Below, one piece after another: positions 17,768 to 27,494 of a stretch of 64,000 nt of DNA. The position numbers and the translations under genes are program-made. The stretch's first letter is position 1; each line of letters starts with the position of its first letter. This DNA comes from Nocardia tengchongensis. Its GTDB lineage: Bacteria > Actinomycetota > Actinomycetes > Mycobacteriales > Mycobacteriaceae. The stretch covers positions 6,386,001 to 6,450,000 of the forward strand of contig NZ_CP074371.1 of NCBI RefSeq assembly GCF_018362975.1, given 5' to 3'. The notes beneath the pieces are model-generated. The model was given only the letters and a program-made list of their open reading frames with translations, made no database searches and was not told the origin of the DNA.

Positions 17768-18095
17768 CGACCACTCCTCGTCACCTGATGGGCGCCGCGG
17801 CGACACCCGTCGGCGCACCCACGACAGCGACCCGCTTCTCGACGTCGAGCCGCTCCAGCCAACCTACCCCCGCCGTTCACAGCCGCCCGCGACAGGGATC
17901 GACGGGCCCTGGGACTACGGCTCGAGCTGGGGATATCCCCTCACCTCGGACGTCAGCCGCACGGCCCGCACCGCTGTCGTCGCGGCATGCTCGCGGCCTG
18001 GGTCCACACCCTGGTCGCGACGGATTCCGGCTACACGCGCGCCGAAATGACGGCGCGGGCCGCCGCATCCCGGGTGTTCCGTGCCGATCGTCGGC
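17768..18095. other. hemE-hemY spacer, possible gene fragment
   Basis: This 328-base gap holds no intact gene. On the plus strand from about 17989 one frame encodes MLAAWVHTLVATDSGYTRAE and an Ala/Arg-rich continuation up to the hemE end, which looks like a helical protein C-terminus and could be a relic. The hemY ribosome binding site lies at its left edge. I see no clear terminator or promoter. Confidence 0.3.
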
Positions 18096-19163
18096 TCAGA
18101 GCGGGGTGGGGAGGCTGTGGATCAGGGCGACGGTGTCGGTGATGACCGACGGGTCGGTGTTGGGGAGCACGCCGTGGCCCAGGTTGAAGATGTGACCCTT
18201 CGCGCCCAGGGTGATGGCCTCGTCGGCCTCACGGGCGATGCGGCGGACCTCGGCGTCAATGGCAGCCGGACCCGCGAACAGCACGGCCGGATCGAGGTTG
18301 CCCTGCAACGCTTTTCCGGGACCGACCCGACGCGCCGCCTCGTTCAACGGGATTCGCCAGTCGACGCCCACCACATCGGCGCCCGCCTCACCCATGGCGC
18401 CCAGCAGCTCGCCGGTGCCGACACCGAAGTGGATGCGCGGCACGCCCGCGTCGGCGACCTCGGCGAACACCCGCTCCGAGTGCGGCAGAACGTATTCGCG
18501 GTACTGGGCCAGCGACAACGCGCCCGCCCAGGAGTCGAACAGCTGCACGGCGTCGACGCCGGCGGCGATCTGCGCGCGCAGGAATTCGATGGTGATGTCG
18601 GTGAGCGCACCCAGCAGGTGATGCCAGGTCTCGGGGTCGGCGAGCATCATCGCCTTGGTGCGCTCGTGGTTCTTGCTGGGCCCGCCCTCGACCAGGTAGG
18701 ACGCCAAAGTGAACGGGGCACCGGCGAATCCGATGAGCGGGGTCTCGCCCAAGGCGTCGAGCAGCAGCTTCACGCCCGCGGTGACCGCGCCCACGTCCTC
18801 GGCGCGCAGGCGGGGCAGGGCGCGCACGTCGGCGACGGTGCGCACCGGGTTCGCGACGACCGGGCCGACACCGGGCACGATGTCCAGGTCGATGCCCGCG
18901 GCCTTGAGCGGAACCACGATGTCGGAGAACAGGATTGCCGCGTCCACCTGATGGCGGCGGATCGGCTGCATGGTGATCTCGCACACCAGCTCCGGATCGA
19001 AACACGATTCCAGCATGCCGATTCCGGCACGCACCTCCCGGTACTCCGGAAGGGACCGGCCGGCCTGTCGCATGAACCACACCGGACGCCGATGCGGCAC
19101 GCCGCCGGTGGCGGCGGCGAGGAACGGGGCATCGGTCAGCTGGCGGCGGGCGTGAGTACTCAT
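18096..19163 (-). CDS. hemE: Uroporphyrinogen decarboxylase HemE
   Basis: A 355-residue enzyme with the family signatures [19 protein letters not shown] (near 25-45), [20 protein letters not shown] and the late [20 protein letters not shown]. It removes four acetate carboxyls from uroporphyrinogen III to give coproporphyrinogen III, the substrate of HemY. The ATG at 19163 matches family starts. It is divergent from the DUF3000 gene, sharing a 74-base promoter region, and precedes hemY and hemQ on the same strand, forming the coproporphyrin-pathway group. Confidence 0.95.
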   Translation of the reverse strand: MSTHARRQLTDAPFLAAATGGVPHRRPVWFMRQAGRSLPEYREVRAGIGMLESCFDPELVCEITMQPIRRHQVDAAILFSDIVVPLKAAGIDLDIVPGVGPVVANPVRTVADVRALPRLRAEDVGAVTAGVKLLLDALGETPLIGFAGAPFTLASYLVEGGPSKNHERTKAMMLADPETWHHLLGALTDITIEFLRAQIAAGVDAVQLFDSWAGALSLAQYREYVLPHSERVFAEVADAGVPRIHFGVGTGELLGAMGEAGADVVGVDWRIPLNEAARRVGPGKALQGNLDPAVLFAGPAAIDAEVRRIAREADEAITLGAKGHIFNLGHGVLPNTDPSVITDTVALIHSLPTPL

Positions 19164-19237
19164 CACCGCCCATCGTAAAGGGGCGCGGCGGCGCGCCTCG
19201 CACTGCTGGGTGCCCGAGAGGTCTACGGTTGCGTTTC

Positions 19238-19864
19238 GTGACACCGCTCGACTTCCGCGACGGCGCTGCCCCGACCCCGGAGCCCGAAGAACCAGCTCGG
19301 TTCCGCGCCGCGGTCGAGGCCATGGGAACCGCATCAGTGCATCCCCGCATCGAACTCGCACCGATCCGCCCGCCCCAGCGTCTCGCTCCGTACTCCTACG
19401 CCCTCGGCGCGGAAGTCACGCGACCCGACAGCAACGTGGTACCCGTCGACTCCGACGGGGACGCGTTCGGCCGCCTGATCCTGCTGCACGATCCGGCCGG
19501 GCAGGAGGCCTGGCACGGAGTGTTCCGGCTGGTCGCCTATTGCCAGGCCGACATCGACTCCGCGCTCGCCGCCGACCCGCTGCTGCCCGAGGTGGCGTGG
19601 AGCTGGCTGGTCGACGCCCTCGACTCGCGCACCCCGTTCACCGCGCTCGGCGGCACGGTCACCGCGACCAGCTCGGTGCGCTACGGCGACATCGCCGGGC
19701 CGCCGCGTGCCCACCAGCTCGAGGTGCGGGCCTCCTGGACCGTCACCGATACCAACCTGCGCCCGCACGTGGAGGCGTTCTGCGAGGTGCTCGCCTACGC
19801 GGCCGGACTGCCGCCCGCGGGGGTAACCCGGCTGGACGTGCGCCGGGGCGAGGGCGCCGAATAA
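19238..19864 (+). CDS. DUF3000 family protein
   Basis: A protein of about 208 residues matching the actinobacterial DUF3000 family by position (next to hemE, as Rv2680 is close to Rv2678c) and by its compact acidic make-up with FRAAVEAM and the [17 protein letters not shown] core. No catalytic motif, membrane segment or signal is visible; function is unknown. GTG at 19238 lies eight bases after a TACGGT -10 box (19224-19229), suggesting a leaderless start. An in-frame TTG at 19229 with AGAGG upstream is the alternative and would add three residues. Confidence 0.75.
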   Translation: MTPLDFRDGAAPTPEPEEPARFRAAVEAMGTASVHPRIELAPIRPPQRLAPYSYALGAEVTRPDSNVVPVDSDGDAFGRLILLHDPAGQEAWHGVFRLVAYCQADIDSALAADPLLPEVAWSWLVDALDSRTPFTALGGTVTATSSVRYGDIAGPPRAHQLEVRASWTVTDTNLRPHVEAFCEVLAYAAGLPPAGVTRLDVRRGEGAE

Positions 19865-20066
19865 TTGCTGCCCGGATCGGATCCGCTGATCGTCGAATTC
19901 CCGCCCGCCAGGGCGGGAAACCCCCTCCCGCCTGCCAGAACATCTGTACTGCAACGAAATCGGCACCCGGTGAGTACGATTCCCCATGGCCCGACGCAGT
20001 GTCACGGCCGGTCGTTTCACCGACGTGACGCGGCTCGCCCTTGCCCAACCCGTAGAGTTCAAGACC

Positions 20067-21311
20067 ATGTCCGTACCAGATGAACCCGAAGCCACTGCCG
20101 CGGTACCGTTGCTCGCGCCAGTGGACGGTGTACCGCCGGTACTGGACTCTGCCTCCGATGTGGCCGCGGCCGCCCGCCGCCTCGCCGCCGGCACCGGCCC
20201 GCTCGCGGTCGACGCCGAGCGCGCCTCCGGCTTCCGCTACTCCAATCGCGCCTACCTGATCCAGCTGCGCCGGGAGGGCGCGGGCAGCTTCCTCATCGAC
20301 CCGATTCCGGTCGACGGCGACCTGGCCCCGCTCGCGGACGCCATCAACGGCCTGGAGTGGGTGCTGCACTCCGCCGACCAGGATCTGCCCGGGCTGGCCG
20401 AGCTGGGGCTGTACCCGGCCGAGCTGTTCGACACCGAGCTGGGCGGGCGCCTGGCCGGATACGAGCGGGTCGGGCTGGCCGCCATGGTGGAGAAGCTGCT
20501 GGGCCGCGAACTGAAGAAGGGCCACGGCGCGGCCGACTGGTCCACCCGCCCCCTGCCCGACGACTGGCTGAACTACGCCGCCCTCGATGTCGAGTTACTC
20601 CTCGAACTGCGCGCCGCCGTCGCCGCCGACCTGTCCGACCAGGGCAAATCCGAGTGGGCCGCACAGGAATTCGAGCACGTCCGCACCGCCGAGCCGTCCG
20701 GCCCCAAGGCCGACCGCTGGCGCCGCACCTCCGGCATCCACACCCTGCGCCGCACCCGCCAGCTCGCCACCGTCCGCGAACTATGGACCACCCGCGACCG
20801 CCTCGCCCGGCTGCGCGACGTGGCACCGGCCCGCATCCTCCCGGATTCGGCCATCGTGGCCGCCGCGACCAGCGAGCCCAAGTCCATCGCCGCCCTGCGC
20901 GCCCTGCCGATCTTCGGCGGGCCCCGCCAGCGCCGCTACTCGCGCGAATGGCTCGGCGCGGTCGAACGCGCCCGCGCCCTGCCCGACAACGAGCTGCCCC
21001 CGCTCACCCAGCCCTTCGACGGCCCGCCCCCGGTCAATCGCTGGGAACGCCGCGACCCGGCCGCCGCCGCCCGCCTGCAACGCGCCCGCGCGGCCATGAG
21101 CGAGCTGTCGACCGAGGTGTCGGTCCCGGTCGAGAACCTCCTCACCCCCGACCTGCTGCGCCGCATGTGCTGGGACGGGCTGCCCAAGTCGGTCACCAAC
21201 GGCGAGGCCCCGGCCCTCATCGAGGACTATCTGGCCGCGGGCGGCGCCCGGCCCTGGCAGCGCGAGCTGACGGTGCCCCGCCTGAGCGAAGCCCTCTACC
21301 CGAAGGCCTGA
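20067..21311 (+). CDS. rnd: Ribonuclease D-like 3'-5' exonuclease with HRDC domain
   Basis: About 414 residues. The DEDD exonuclease domain shows Exo I as PLAVDAERASGFRY, Exo II as VLHSADQDLPGL and Exo III as LNYAALDVELLLEL, giving the expected acidic residues. An HRDC nucleic-acid-binding domain (about 215-300) follows, with RLARLRDVAPARILPDSAIV. It trims 3' ends of stable RNA. The ATG at 20067 lies eight bases after TAGAGT (20053-20058); an ATG at 19986 in frame would add 27 residues and cannot be ruled out. The gene matches Rv2681 in position, before dxs. Confidence 0.88.
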   Translation: MSVPDEPEATAAVPLLAPVDGVPPVLDSASDVAAAARRLAAGTGPLAVDAERASGFRYSNRAYLIQLRREGAGSFLIDPIPVDGDLAPLADAINGLEWVLHSADQDLPGLAELGLYPAELFDTELGGRLAGYERVGLAAMVEKLLGRELKKGHGAADWSTRPLPDDWLNYAALDVELLLELRAAVAADLSDQGKSEWAAQEFEHVRTAEPSGPKADRWRRTSGIHTLRRTRQLATVRELWTTRDRLARLRDVAPARILPDSAIVAAATSEPKSIAALRALPIFGGPRQRRYSREWLGAVERARALPDNELPPLTQPFDGPPPVNRWERRDPAAAARLQRARAAMSELSTEVSVPVENLLTPDLLRRMCWDGLPKSVTNGEAPALIEDYLAAGGARPWQRELTVPRLSEALYPKA

Positions 21312-21590
21312 CCCAACCCCCGTTGCCCCGAGAAGTCCGTGGCCGCCGCACTCGCAGGCTCCACCCCCGCCCAACCACCGGCCCGGGGCAGCTGCGGCAT
21401 CAACACCGGCCAGCGCCAACCTGTTCGGCTCCGGCAGCGCGGGCAACCGAGCTTCCATCTGCTTCAGCCCCTAGCTCTCTTGCCCAAAGAACCTGGGGCA
21501 CATGGGTTTTACGCTTCGTCTTCGTCGCGGGGTCGCGCGGGATAGATTCTGCCGACCGCCACACCCAGGGGATGCAGAAGGAGCTCACGA

Positions 21591-21761
21591 ATGGCGACCG
21601 AGAACCGGACGCTGCGATATATCGGCTGGGGCGCAACTACTTTGGCCGTCGGCGCGGCGGTCACCGCATTGACCGCGCCCACCGCCCTCGCGGACGTCGG
21701 TCCGGTCCAGGTCTTGGCTTGCCCGTCGGACCCGGCAGCGTCGACACCGTGCGGCCGGTGA
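21591..21761 (+). CDS. Small secreted protein, 56 residues
   Basis: AAGGAG at 21578-21583, seven bases before ATG, marks a well-initiated small gene. The product starts with TENRTLRY, then a hydrophobic segment GWGATTLAVGAAVTALTA and an ALA-D cleavage site, leaving a mature peptide of about 22 residues with two cysteines (VLACPSDPAASTPCGR). A TAGATT box at about 21543 could be its promoter. A strong terminator follows five bases after the stop. The rest of the 280-base gap after rnd holds nothing I recognise. A truncated remnant of a longer secreted protein is also possible. Confidence 0.55.
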   Translation: MATENRTLRYIGWGATTLAVGAAVTALTAPTALADVGPVQVLACPSDPAASTPCGR

Positions 21762-21765
21762 TCCT

Positions 21766-21795
21766 GTCCCTCGGCTCGGCAGGGAGCCGAGGGAC
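21766..21795. terminator. Bidirectional hairpin terminator
   Basis: GTCCCTCGGCTC (21766-21777) pairs perfectly with GAGCCGAGGGAC (21784-21795) across a six-base loop. It lies between the 3' ends of the small secreted-protein gene and echA, which converge. Confidence 0.75.
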
Positions 21796-21828
21796 CCGCG
21801 CCGCCGCTCACCGATTCCCGGGGAGTTC

Positions 21829-22633
21829 TCAGTCCAGGAAGTTGGGTGGGCGGCGGTCGCGGCGGGCGCGGACGGCCTCGTCGAAGTTCTCGGTGGTGAG
21901 GCGGACGTAGAGCTGGGCCATGCCCTCGGTCTGCATGTGGGATTCGAAGCTGCCCGCCTCGAGGCCGCTCCACAGCAGGCGCTTGGTGAGTTCGCCGCCA
22001 CTGCGACTCCAGCGCAGGATCTGGTCGGCGGTGTCGTAGGCGGCCTCGAGGAGTTTGTCGCCGGGGACGACGCGGGAGACGATGCCGATGCGTTCGGCCT
22101 CGGCGGCATCGACGTCACGGCCGGTGAGCATGATCTCGAAAGCGCGGGTGGAACCGATGGCGCGCGGCAGGGTGTAGCTGATGCCGAGTTCGGCGGCGGT
22201 GAGGCCGTTGTTGATGCCCGCGGCGCGGAAGTACGCGTCTTCCGAGGCGATTCGGATATCGGTGCCCATGGCCAGGCAGAAGCCGCCACCGATGGCAGCA
22301 CCGTTGATGGCGCTGATCACCGGCTGATGCATGCGCTTGATCGTGAGCATCACATTGTCGAGCAGTTCCATCGAGCGGCGGCCGATGGGGTGTGCGCGTC
22401 AAGCCCTCTACACCGGGTACCCGGCCCGCGTGCTGCAGATCCGCGCCCGAGCAGAAGCCGTGCCCGGCGCCGGTGAGCACCACCACGCGCACCTCGTTGT
22501 CGGCGGACACCTCCTCGAGGGTCTCGCGCAGCGGCACCATGACGTCGAACGCCATGGCGTTCATCCGGTCGGGCCGGTTCAACGTGACCAGCGCGATCTG
22601 GGGACGCGGCTTCTCGACCAGCACAAAGGACAT
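21829..22633 (-). pseudogene. Enoyl-CoA hydratase (EchA15-like) with a frameshift
   Basis: The 5' part encodes MSFVLVEKPRPQIALVTLNR through GHGFCSGADLQHAGRVPGVEGLT. The rest (SMELLDNVMLTIKRMHQPV, INGAAIGGGFCLAMGTDIR, AAGINNGLTAAELG, ESHMQTEGMAQLYVRL) lies in another frame. A single missing base near 22393-22399 accounts for it, and restored length is about 268 residues. Crotonase features are present: the oxyanion-hole CSGAD and AIGGGFCLA stretches and the catalytic-type E in AAELG. It would hydrate enoyl-CoA in fatty-acid beta-oxidation. CAGGAG lies six bases before the ATG and a palindromic operator is just upstream. Mutation versus sequencing error cannot be decided here. Confidence 0.75.
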
Positions 22634-22653
22634 CCGAACTCCTGACCAGAAAA

Positions 22654-22669
22654 CTGTAACCTGTTACAG
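22654..22669. promoter_or_regulatory. Palindromic operator upstream of echA
   Basis: CTGTAAC-CT-GTTACAG is a perfect 7-bp inverted repeat 21 bases upstream of the echA start. Its half-sites TGTAAC/GTTACA are the same as those of the TetR operator at 15231-15245, but arranged in the opposite order around the centre. A TetR-type regulator of fatty-acid genes is the likely ligand. Confidence 0.65.
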
Positions 22670-22703
22670 AATCTACGCGAGGAGTCCGGCCCCGAAAAGC
22701 AGA

Positions 22704-22735
22704 ACGGACCCGCGACCGAATGATCGCGGGTCCGT
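22704..22735 (-). terminator. Terminator after dxs
   Basis: ACGGACCCGCGA (22704-22715) and TCGCGGGTCCGT (22724-22735) form a perfect 12-bp stem 13 bases past the dxs stop. On the minus strand it is followed by TTCTGCTTTT. Confidence 0.85.
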
Positions 22736-22748
22736 GAGGTCGAACCGA

Positions 22749-24707
22749 TTACTCGGCGGCGGGCAGCAGCGCCTCGGCGAGATCCTCACCCGAGGCCGAC
22801 AGCTCATCGCTCGACACACCACCGAGCCAGCCGTGCACGCGCTGCGCGACCTCACCGGGAACGAGACCGAGATCCTGGTGGATCTTGCCGCGCGCGGAAT
22901 GATCCAGGAAATGCTGCGGCACACCGAGATCGCGAGCGGGCACATCCACGCCCGCACCGCGCAGCCGCGCCGAGACCGTCGAACCGATACCGCCGTGCAG
23001 GCCACTGTCCTCGAGAGTGACCACCAGGCGGTGGTTCCCGGCCAGCTTGACCAGCGTGTCCGAGACCGGCAGCACCCAGCGCGGATCCACCACGGTCACC
23101 GAAACACCTTCAGCCTCCAGCAGATCCGCCACCTCGAGCGCGAGCCCGGCGAACGCGCCGACCGCGACCAGCAGGACGTCGGCGCGCACGGAGTACGCGG
23201 GGTCACCCGCCTCGGGCAGACGCAGCACGTCCACGCCCTCGAAACGCTCCACCGCCGGAATCTCCTCGACGGCAGCGCCCTTCGGGAAGCGGATCGCGGT
23301 GGGACCGTCGCTGATGTGCAGGGCCTCCCCCAGCTCCTCGCGCAGCCGGACCGCGTCACGCGGGGCGGCGACCCGGATACCGGGAACGATGCCCAGCACC
23401 GACAGATCCCACATGCCGTTGTGCGACGCGCCGTCGTCACCGGTGATGCCGGCGCGGTCGAGCACCAGGGTCACCGGGAGTTTCAGCAGCGCCACATCCA
23501 TGAGCAGCTGATCGAAGGCCCGGTTGAGGAAGGTGGAGTAGATGGCGACCACCGGGTGCAGACCACCCAGGGCCATCCCGGCCGCGGAGGTCATGGCGTG
23601 CTGTTCGGCGATGCCGACATCGAACATGCGGTCCGGGAACCGATCACCGAACGGCGTCAGACCGGTCGGCCCGGGCATGGCGGCGGTGATCGCCACGATG
23701 TCGTCGCGCTGCTCGGCCTGCGCGATCAGTTCCGAGGAGAACACCGAGGTCCAGCTCGGACCGGACGGACCACCCACCGGCACACCGGTCTCCGGGTCGA
23801 TCCGGTTGATGGCGTGCATCTGATCGGCCTCGTGGTCCTCGGCCGGCTTGTAGCCGCGGCCCTTCTGCGTCACCGCGTGCACGATGACCGGACCGCCGAA
23901 GTCCTTGGCGCGCCGCAACGCGGCCTCCAACGCGACCTGATCGTGCCCGTCCACCGGGCCCACGTACTTGACCCCGAGATCGCTGAACAGCTCCTGCGGC
24001 GCGACCGCGTCCTTGATGCCGGTCTTGATCGCGTGCAGCATCGAGTACGCCGAATCACCCACGCCCGGAATGCTCTGCACGATCCGCTTGGTGGCGTCGA
24101 GCGCGTGCTCGTAGGCCGGCTGGGTGCGCAGCCCCGCGAGCCGCTCGGCGAGACCGCCGATGGTCGGGGCATAGGAACGGCCGTTGTCGTTGACCACCAC
24201 GATCACCGAGCGGTCCTGCCCGGCGGCGATATTGTTCAACGCCTCCCAGCACATGCCGCCGGTCAGCGCACCGTCCCCGACGACCGCGACCACGTGCCGC
24301 TTCTGCCGGGTCAGCGCGAACGCCTTGGCCAGACCGTCCGCGTAGGACAGCGAGGCCGAGGCGTGCGAGGACTCCACCCAGTCGTGTGCGCTCTCGGCTC
24401 GGCACGGATAGCCCGACAGCCCGCCCTCTTTGCGCAGCGTGTCGAACCCGTCCTTGCGGCCGGTGAGGATCTTGTGCACGTAGGCCTGATGCCCGGTGTC
24501 GAAGATGATCGGGTCGGCAGGCGAGTCGAAGACTCGGTGCAACGCGATGGTCAGCTCCACGACGCCGAGATTCGGTCCGAGGTGCCCGCCGGTGACGGCG
24601 ACCTTCCGCACCAGGAACTCGCGGATCTCCTCGGCCAGCTCATGCAGCTCCGGTACCGACAGCCGGCGCAGGTCCTCGGGCATGTCGACCCGGGAAAGCA
24701 CTCCCAC
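22749..24707 (-). CDS. dxs: 1-deoxy-D-xylulose-5-phosphate synthase
   Basis: A 652-residue thiamine-diphosphate enzyme of normal length. The ThDP/Mg site is [17 protein letters not shown] (GDG at 144-146) running to VIVVVNDN. Catalytic His73 lies in [11 protein letters not shown]. The central GHDQ and KGRGYKPAE and the C-terminal transketolase regions ([23 protein letters not shown]) are intact. It condenses pyruvate and glyceraldehyde-3-phosphate, the first step of the MEP isoprenoid pathway. The GTG at 24707 has AGGGAG eight bases upstream. It diverges from the glutaminase gene and ends at a strong terminator. Confidence 0.95.
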   Translation of the reverse strand: MGVLSRVDMPEDLRRLSVPELHELAEEIREFLVRKVAVTGGHLGPNLGVVELTIALHRVFDSPADPIIFDTGHQAYVHKILTGRKDGFDTLRKEGGLSGYPCRAESAHDWVESSHASASLSYADGLAKAFALTRQKRHVVAVVGDGALTGGMCWEALNNIAAGQDRSVIVVVNDNGRSYAPTIGGLAERLAGLRTQPAYEHALDATKRIVQSIPGVGDSAYSMLHAIKTGIKDAVAPQELFSDLGVKYVGPVDGHDQVALEAALRRAKDFGGPVIVHAVTQKGRGYKPAEDHEADQMHAINRIDPETGVPVGGPSGPSWTSVFSSELIAQAEQRDDIVAITAAMPGPTGLTPFGDRFPDRMFDVGIAEQHAMTSAAGMALGGLHPVVAIYSTFLNRAFDQLLMDVALLKLPVTLVLDRAGITGDDGASHNGMWDLSVLGIVPGIRVAAPRDAVRLREELGEALHISDGPTAIRFPKGAAVEEIPAVERFEGVDVLRLPEAGDPAYSVRADVLLVAVGAFAGLALEVADLLEAEGVSVTVVDPRWVLPVSDTLVKLAGNHRLVVTLEDSGLHGGIGSTVSARLRGAGVDVPARDLGVPQHFLDHSARGKIHQDLGLVPGEVAQRVHGWLGGVSSDELSASGEDLAEALLPAAE

Positions 24708-24852
24708 GGCTATTGCTCCCTCCGGATGTCTCCTGTGTTTGCAACAGTCTACGGAGCCCTTTCCGGCCCCCGATGCCAGGAACGAAACGCCACCTGCGAC
24801 ATCCGTAACAGATGTGAGGCTCAACACAGATTACGCCCGTTACGCTGGGCCT

Positions 24853-26688
24853 GTGGTCCCCTCCGGCGGCGTCGTGGCCCGCATCATCGACGAAGTGTAC
24901 GAGCTCTGCCGGGCTGACACGTCGGGAACGCTCGCCGACTACATTCCCGAACTCTCCGCCGTGCAACCCGATTCGTTCGGCATCTGCCTGGCAACCGCGG
25001 ACGGGAGCATCTACGGCAGCGGAGATCTGGACGCCGCGTTCACGATTCAATCGATCTCCAAGCCCTTCACCTACGCGCTCGCACTGGCCGATCGCGGGGT
25101 CGCCGAAGTCGCCCGGCACATCGATGTGGAACCGACCGGCGAGCCGTTCAACGAGATCAGCCTCGACCCGCAGACCCAGCGGCCGCGCAATCCGATGATC
25201 AACGCCGGGGCCATCGCGGCGGCCGGACTGATCAAGGGCACCGACGCCGCCGACCGCTTCGCCCGAATCCGGCGCAGCTACAGCCGATTCGCCGGACGCG
25301 AACTCACCATGAACGACGCCGTCTACGCCTCCGAGGCGCGCACCGGATTCCGCAATCGCGCCATCGGATACCTGCTGCGCGGCGCGAACATCATCGACGT
25401 CGACCCCGACGAGGCGGTGGACCGCTACTTCCGGCAGTGCTCGATCGACGTCACCTGCCGCGACCTGGCCGTCATGGCCGCCACCCTGGCCAACAACGGG
25501 GTGAACCCGCTCACCCGGGAACGAGCGCTGACCGGACCACTGGTCGAACAGGTGCTGTCGGTCATGACCACCTGCGGCATGTACGACGCCGCCGGGGACT
25601 GGGTGACCACGGTCGGGCTGCCCGCCAAAAGCGGTGTGGGCGGCGGCATCCTGGCGGTGCTGCCGGGGCAGATCGGGATCGCCGTGTACTCGCCGCGACT
25701 GGACGCGCACGGTAGCAGCGTGCGCGGGGTCAAGGCGTGCCGGGAGCTGTCGAGCCGGCTGGGACTGCACTTCCTGCACGTGACCCGGGCCGCGCACACC
25801 GCGATCCGGACCGCCTACACCGTCGGCGACGCACCCTCCCGGCTGCGCCGCGACGCCGAGGAACTGGCGGTGCTGGGCGAATTCGGCGACCACGCGCGCA
25901 TCTTCGAACTACACGGCGACCTGCTCTTTTCCGGAGCCGAATCCACGGTGCGCGCCGTCGAGGACACCCCCGGTGAACTCGAGGCCCTGGTCCTGGATCT
26001 GCGCGAGGTCGGCGACGTCAGCCCGATCGCCGTGCGCATGCTCGAGGACCTGCGCACCGAACTGGCCGCCGCCGGTTGCCCTGTGGGACTGGTCGATCCG
26101 GACGGCAAGCTCGGACAGCTCGCCTCCAGCCTGGACCCGGCCGACGTGCACGGACGTGTGTTCATCGACCGCGACGCCGCCACCGAATGGTGCGAACAAC
26201 TCGTGCTCGACCGGCATCGGCCCGCCGGACAGGAGTGCCCCGCCGCCCTCACCGTCGACGAACATCCCGCGCTCGCCGCGATGCCCGACGACGAGCGGGA
26301 GCGGCTGGCAAAGGAATTCGAGACCCGCACCATCGCGCGCGGCGAGCTCATCGTGCCGCGTGACAGTCCGCGCTGCGGACTGTTCCTCATCCTCGACGGA
26401 CGCGTCCGCTTCACCTTCACCGATCGCGACAATCGGCGGCACCGGCTGATCACCCTCACCCCGGGCATGTCCTTCGGCGAGACCTCGATGCTGGCGGACA
26501 TGCGATACGCCAACGACGTGTACGCCGAGACCACGGTCCGGGTGGCCGTACTGCCGCCCGCGCGGTTCGACGAACTCACCAACGCCGCCCCGCAGCTCAA
26601 ACTGGCGCTGCTGGAACGGCTGGCGGCCGCCGCCTACGCGCAGGCCGACGCCGCCGTGCGCGCGGTCGCCGCCCACGGCGGGGTCTGA
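24853..26688 (+). CDS. glsA: Glutaminase fused to STAS and cyclic-nucleotide-binding domains
   Basis: A 611-residue three-domain protein. Residues 1-310 form a serine-dependent glutaminase with the S-x-x-K pair Ser67/Lys70 in QSISKPF, NPMINAGAI and AKSGVGGGI. Residues 345-440 form a STAS domain with the LVLDLREVGDVSPIAVRML core. Residues 485-600 form a CRP/cNMP-type domain with GELIVPRDS, GLFLILDGRVRF and GMSFGETSML. It hydrolyses glutamine to glutamate and ammonia, presumably under allosteric control by the added domains. GTG at 24853 lies six bases after TACGCT (24841-24846), a leaderless layout. No DNA-binding helix-turn-helix follows, so it is not a transcription factor. Confidence 0.9.
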   Translation: MVPSGGVVARIIDEVYELCRADTSGTLADYIPELSAVQPDSFGICLATADGSIYGSGDLDAAFTIQSISKPFTYALALADRGVAEVARHIDVEPTGEPFNEISLDPQTQRPRNPMINAGAIAAAGLIKGTDAADRFARIRRSYSRFAGRELTMNDAVYASEARTGFRNRAIGYLLRGANIIDVDPDEAVDRYFRQCSIDVTCRDLAVMAATLANNGVNPLTRERALTGPLVEQVLSVMTTCGMYDAAGDWVTTVGLPAKSGVGGGILAVLPGQIGIAVYSPRLDAHGSSVRGVKACRELSSRLGLHFLHVTRAAHTAIRTAYTVGDAPSRLRRDAEELAVLGEFGDHARIFELHGDLLFSGAESTVRAVEDTPGELEALVLDLREVGDVSPIAVRMLEDLRTELAAAGCPVGLVDPDGKLGQLASSLDPADVHGRVFIDRDAATEWCEQLVLDRHRPAGQECPAALTVDEHPALAAMPDDERERLAKEFETRTIARGELIVPRDSPRCGLFLILDGRVRFTFTDRDNRRHRLITLTPGMSFGETSMLADMRYANDVYAETTVRVAVLPPARFDELTNAAPQLKLALLERLAAAAYAQADAAVRAVAAHGGV

Positions 26689-26813
26689 CCTCGACACCCG
26701 GCATACGCCCGCAGGCGTAGCCCGGTTTACGCCTTCGCGTGCAGGCGCGCCGCAGCGAACGCGCCTACGCTGGCGGACAACGAGATTGCTTCCCTCCCAC
26801 CAGGCGGATTGTC

Positions 26814-27230
26814 ATGACCGATTTCGATCCCGCGGTCTACGGGCCGCCCACCGTGCGCGTCGGCACCACCGAACGCGAACAGGCCGCCGCCGCGCTCGGC
26901 GAGCATTTCGCGGCCGGCCGCCTCGACCTCACCGAATACGACGACCGGGTGAGCCGGGCCTACGCCGCCAAGACCGCGGGTGAACTGGCGGTCCTGTTCG
27001 GCGACCTGCCCCGCCCGCAACCACCGGCCCCGCAGACTCCCACTCCGCCCGCGCCACGCCGCGCGCTACCGCTGGTTCCGGTGGGCGTGGGGGCATTGGT
27101 GCTGCTCGCCTTCGTGTTCGCCATCGTCACCCACATCTTCCCGTTCTTCTTGTTCCCGGTGCTGTTCTTCGCGTTCGCGCGAGGTCGGCGCGGTTACGGG
27201 TTCCAGGGTCCGCGCTACCACCGCGGCTGA
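26814..27230 (+). CDS. DUF1707 (SHOCT-like) membrane protein
   Basis: A 138-residue protein. The N-terminal 20-75 region, RVGTTEREQAAAALGEHFAA and GRLDLTEYDDRVSRAYAAKT, is the DUF1707 domain common at the start of actinobacterial membrane proteins. A Pro-rich linker follows, then two hydrophobic segments (about 90-125) and a basic Arg/Gly tail. The domain may mediate protein contacts; no enzymatic role is known. ATG at 26814 has AGGCGG upstream. It precedes a small acidic-protein gene by 16 bases. Confidence 0.8.
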   Translation: MTDFDPAVYGPPTVRVGTTEREQAAAALGEHFAAGRLDLTEYDDRVSRAYAAKTAGELAVLFGDLPRPQPPAPQTPTPPAPRRALPLVPVGVGALVLLAFVFAIVTHIFPFFLFPVLFFAFARGRRGYGFQGPRYHRG

Positions 27231-27246
27231 CGGTTATGGTGGATTC

Positions 27247-27432
27247 GTGGGTGTCATAGGTGAACTGTTCCCCGGCAAGAAGCTCGAGGACGACGGCAGC
27301 GAAGACAGCGGCGGCCAGATGCATCGGCCGCGCGTCAGCCTCGACCTCGACGCCGGGGTGATCCGGGTGTCCCCCGTCGCGACCCCGCCCGCCGCCGGCG
27401 CCGAACCGGACGCGCCCGACGAGCACGCCTGA
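27247..27432 (+). CDS. Small conserved-looking hypothetical protein, 61 residues
   Basis: A 61-residue hydrophilic protein starting MGVIGELFPGKKLEDD, with an internal RPRVSLDLDAGVIRVSP strand-like stretch and an acidic Ala/Pro-rich tail. There is no signal or membrane segment. GTG at 27247 lies six bases after TATGGT (27235-27240); GGTGG could alternatively serve as ribosome binding site. The ordered, codon-biased composition suggests a real gene. Function unknown. Confidence 0.55.
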   Translation: MGVIGELFPGKKLEDDGSEDSGGQMHRPRVSLDLDAGVIRVSPVATPPAAGAEPDAPDEHA

Positions 27433-27494
27433 AACGCACCCGATAGGGTGGGCCCCGAGCGGCGGAAGCACGCCGGGGACAGGGGCGAAACAGC

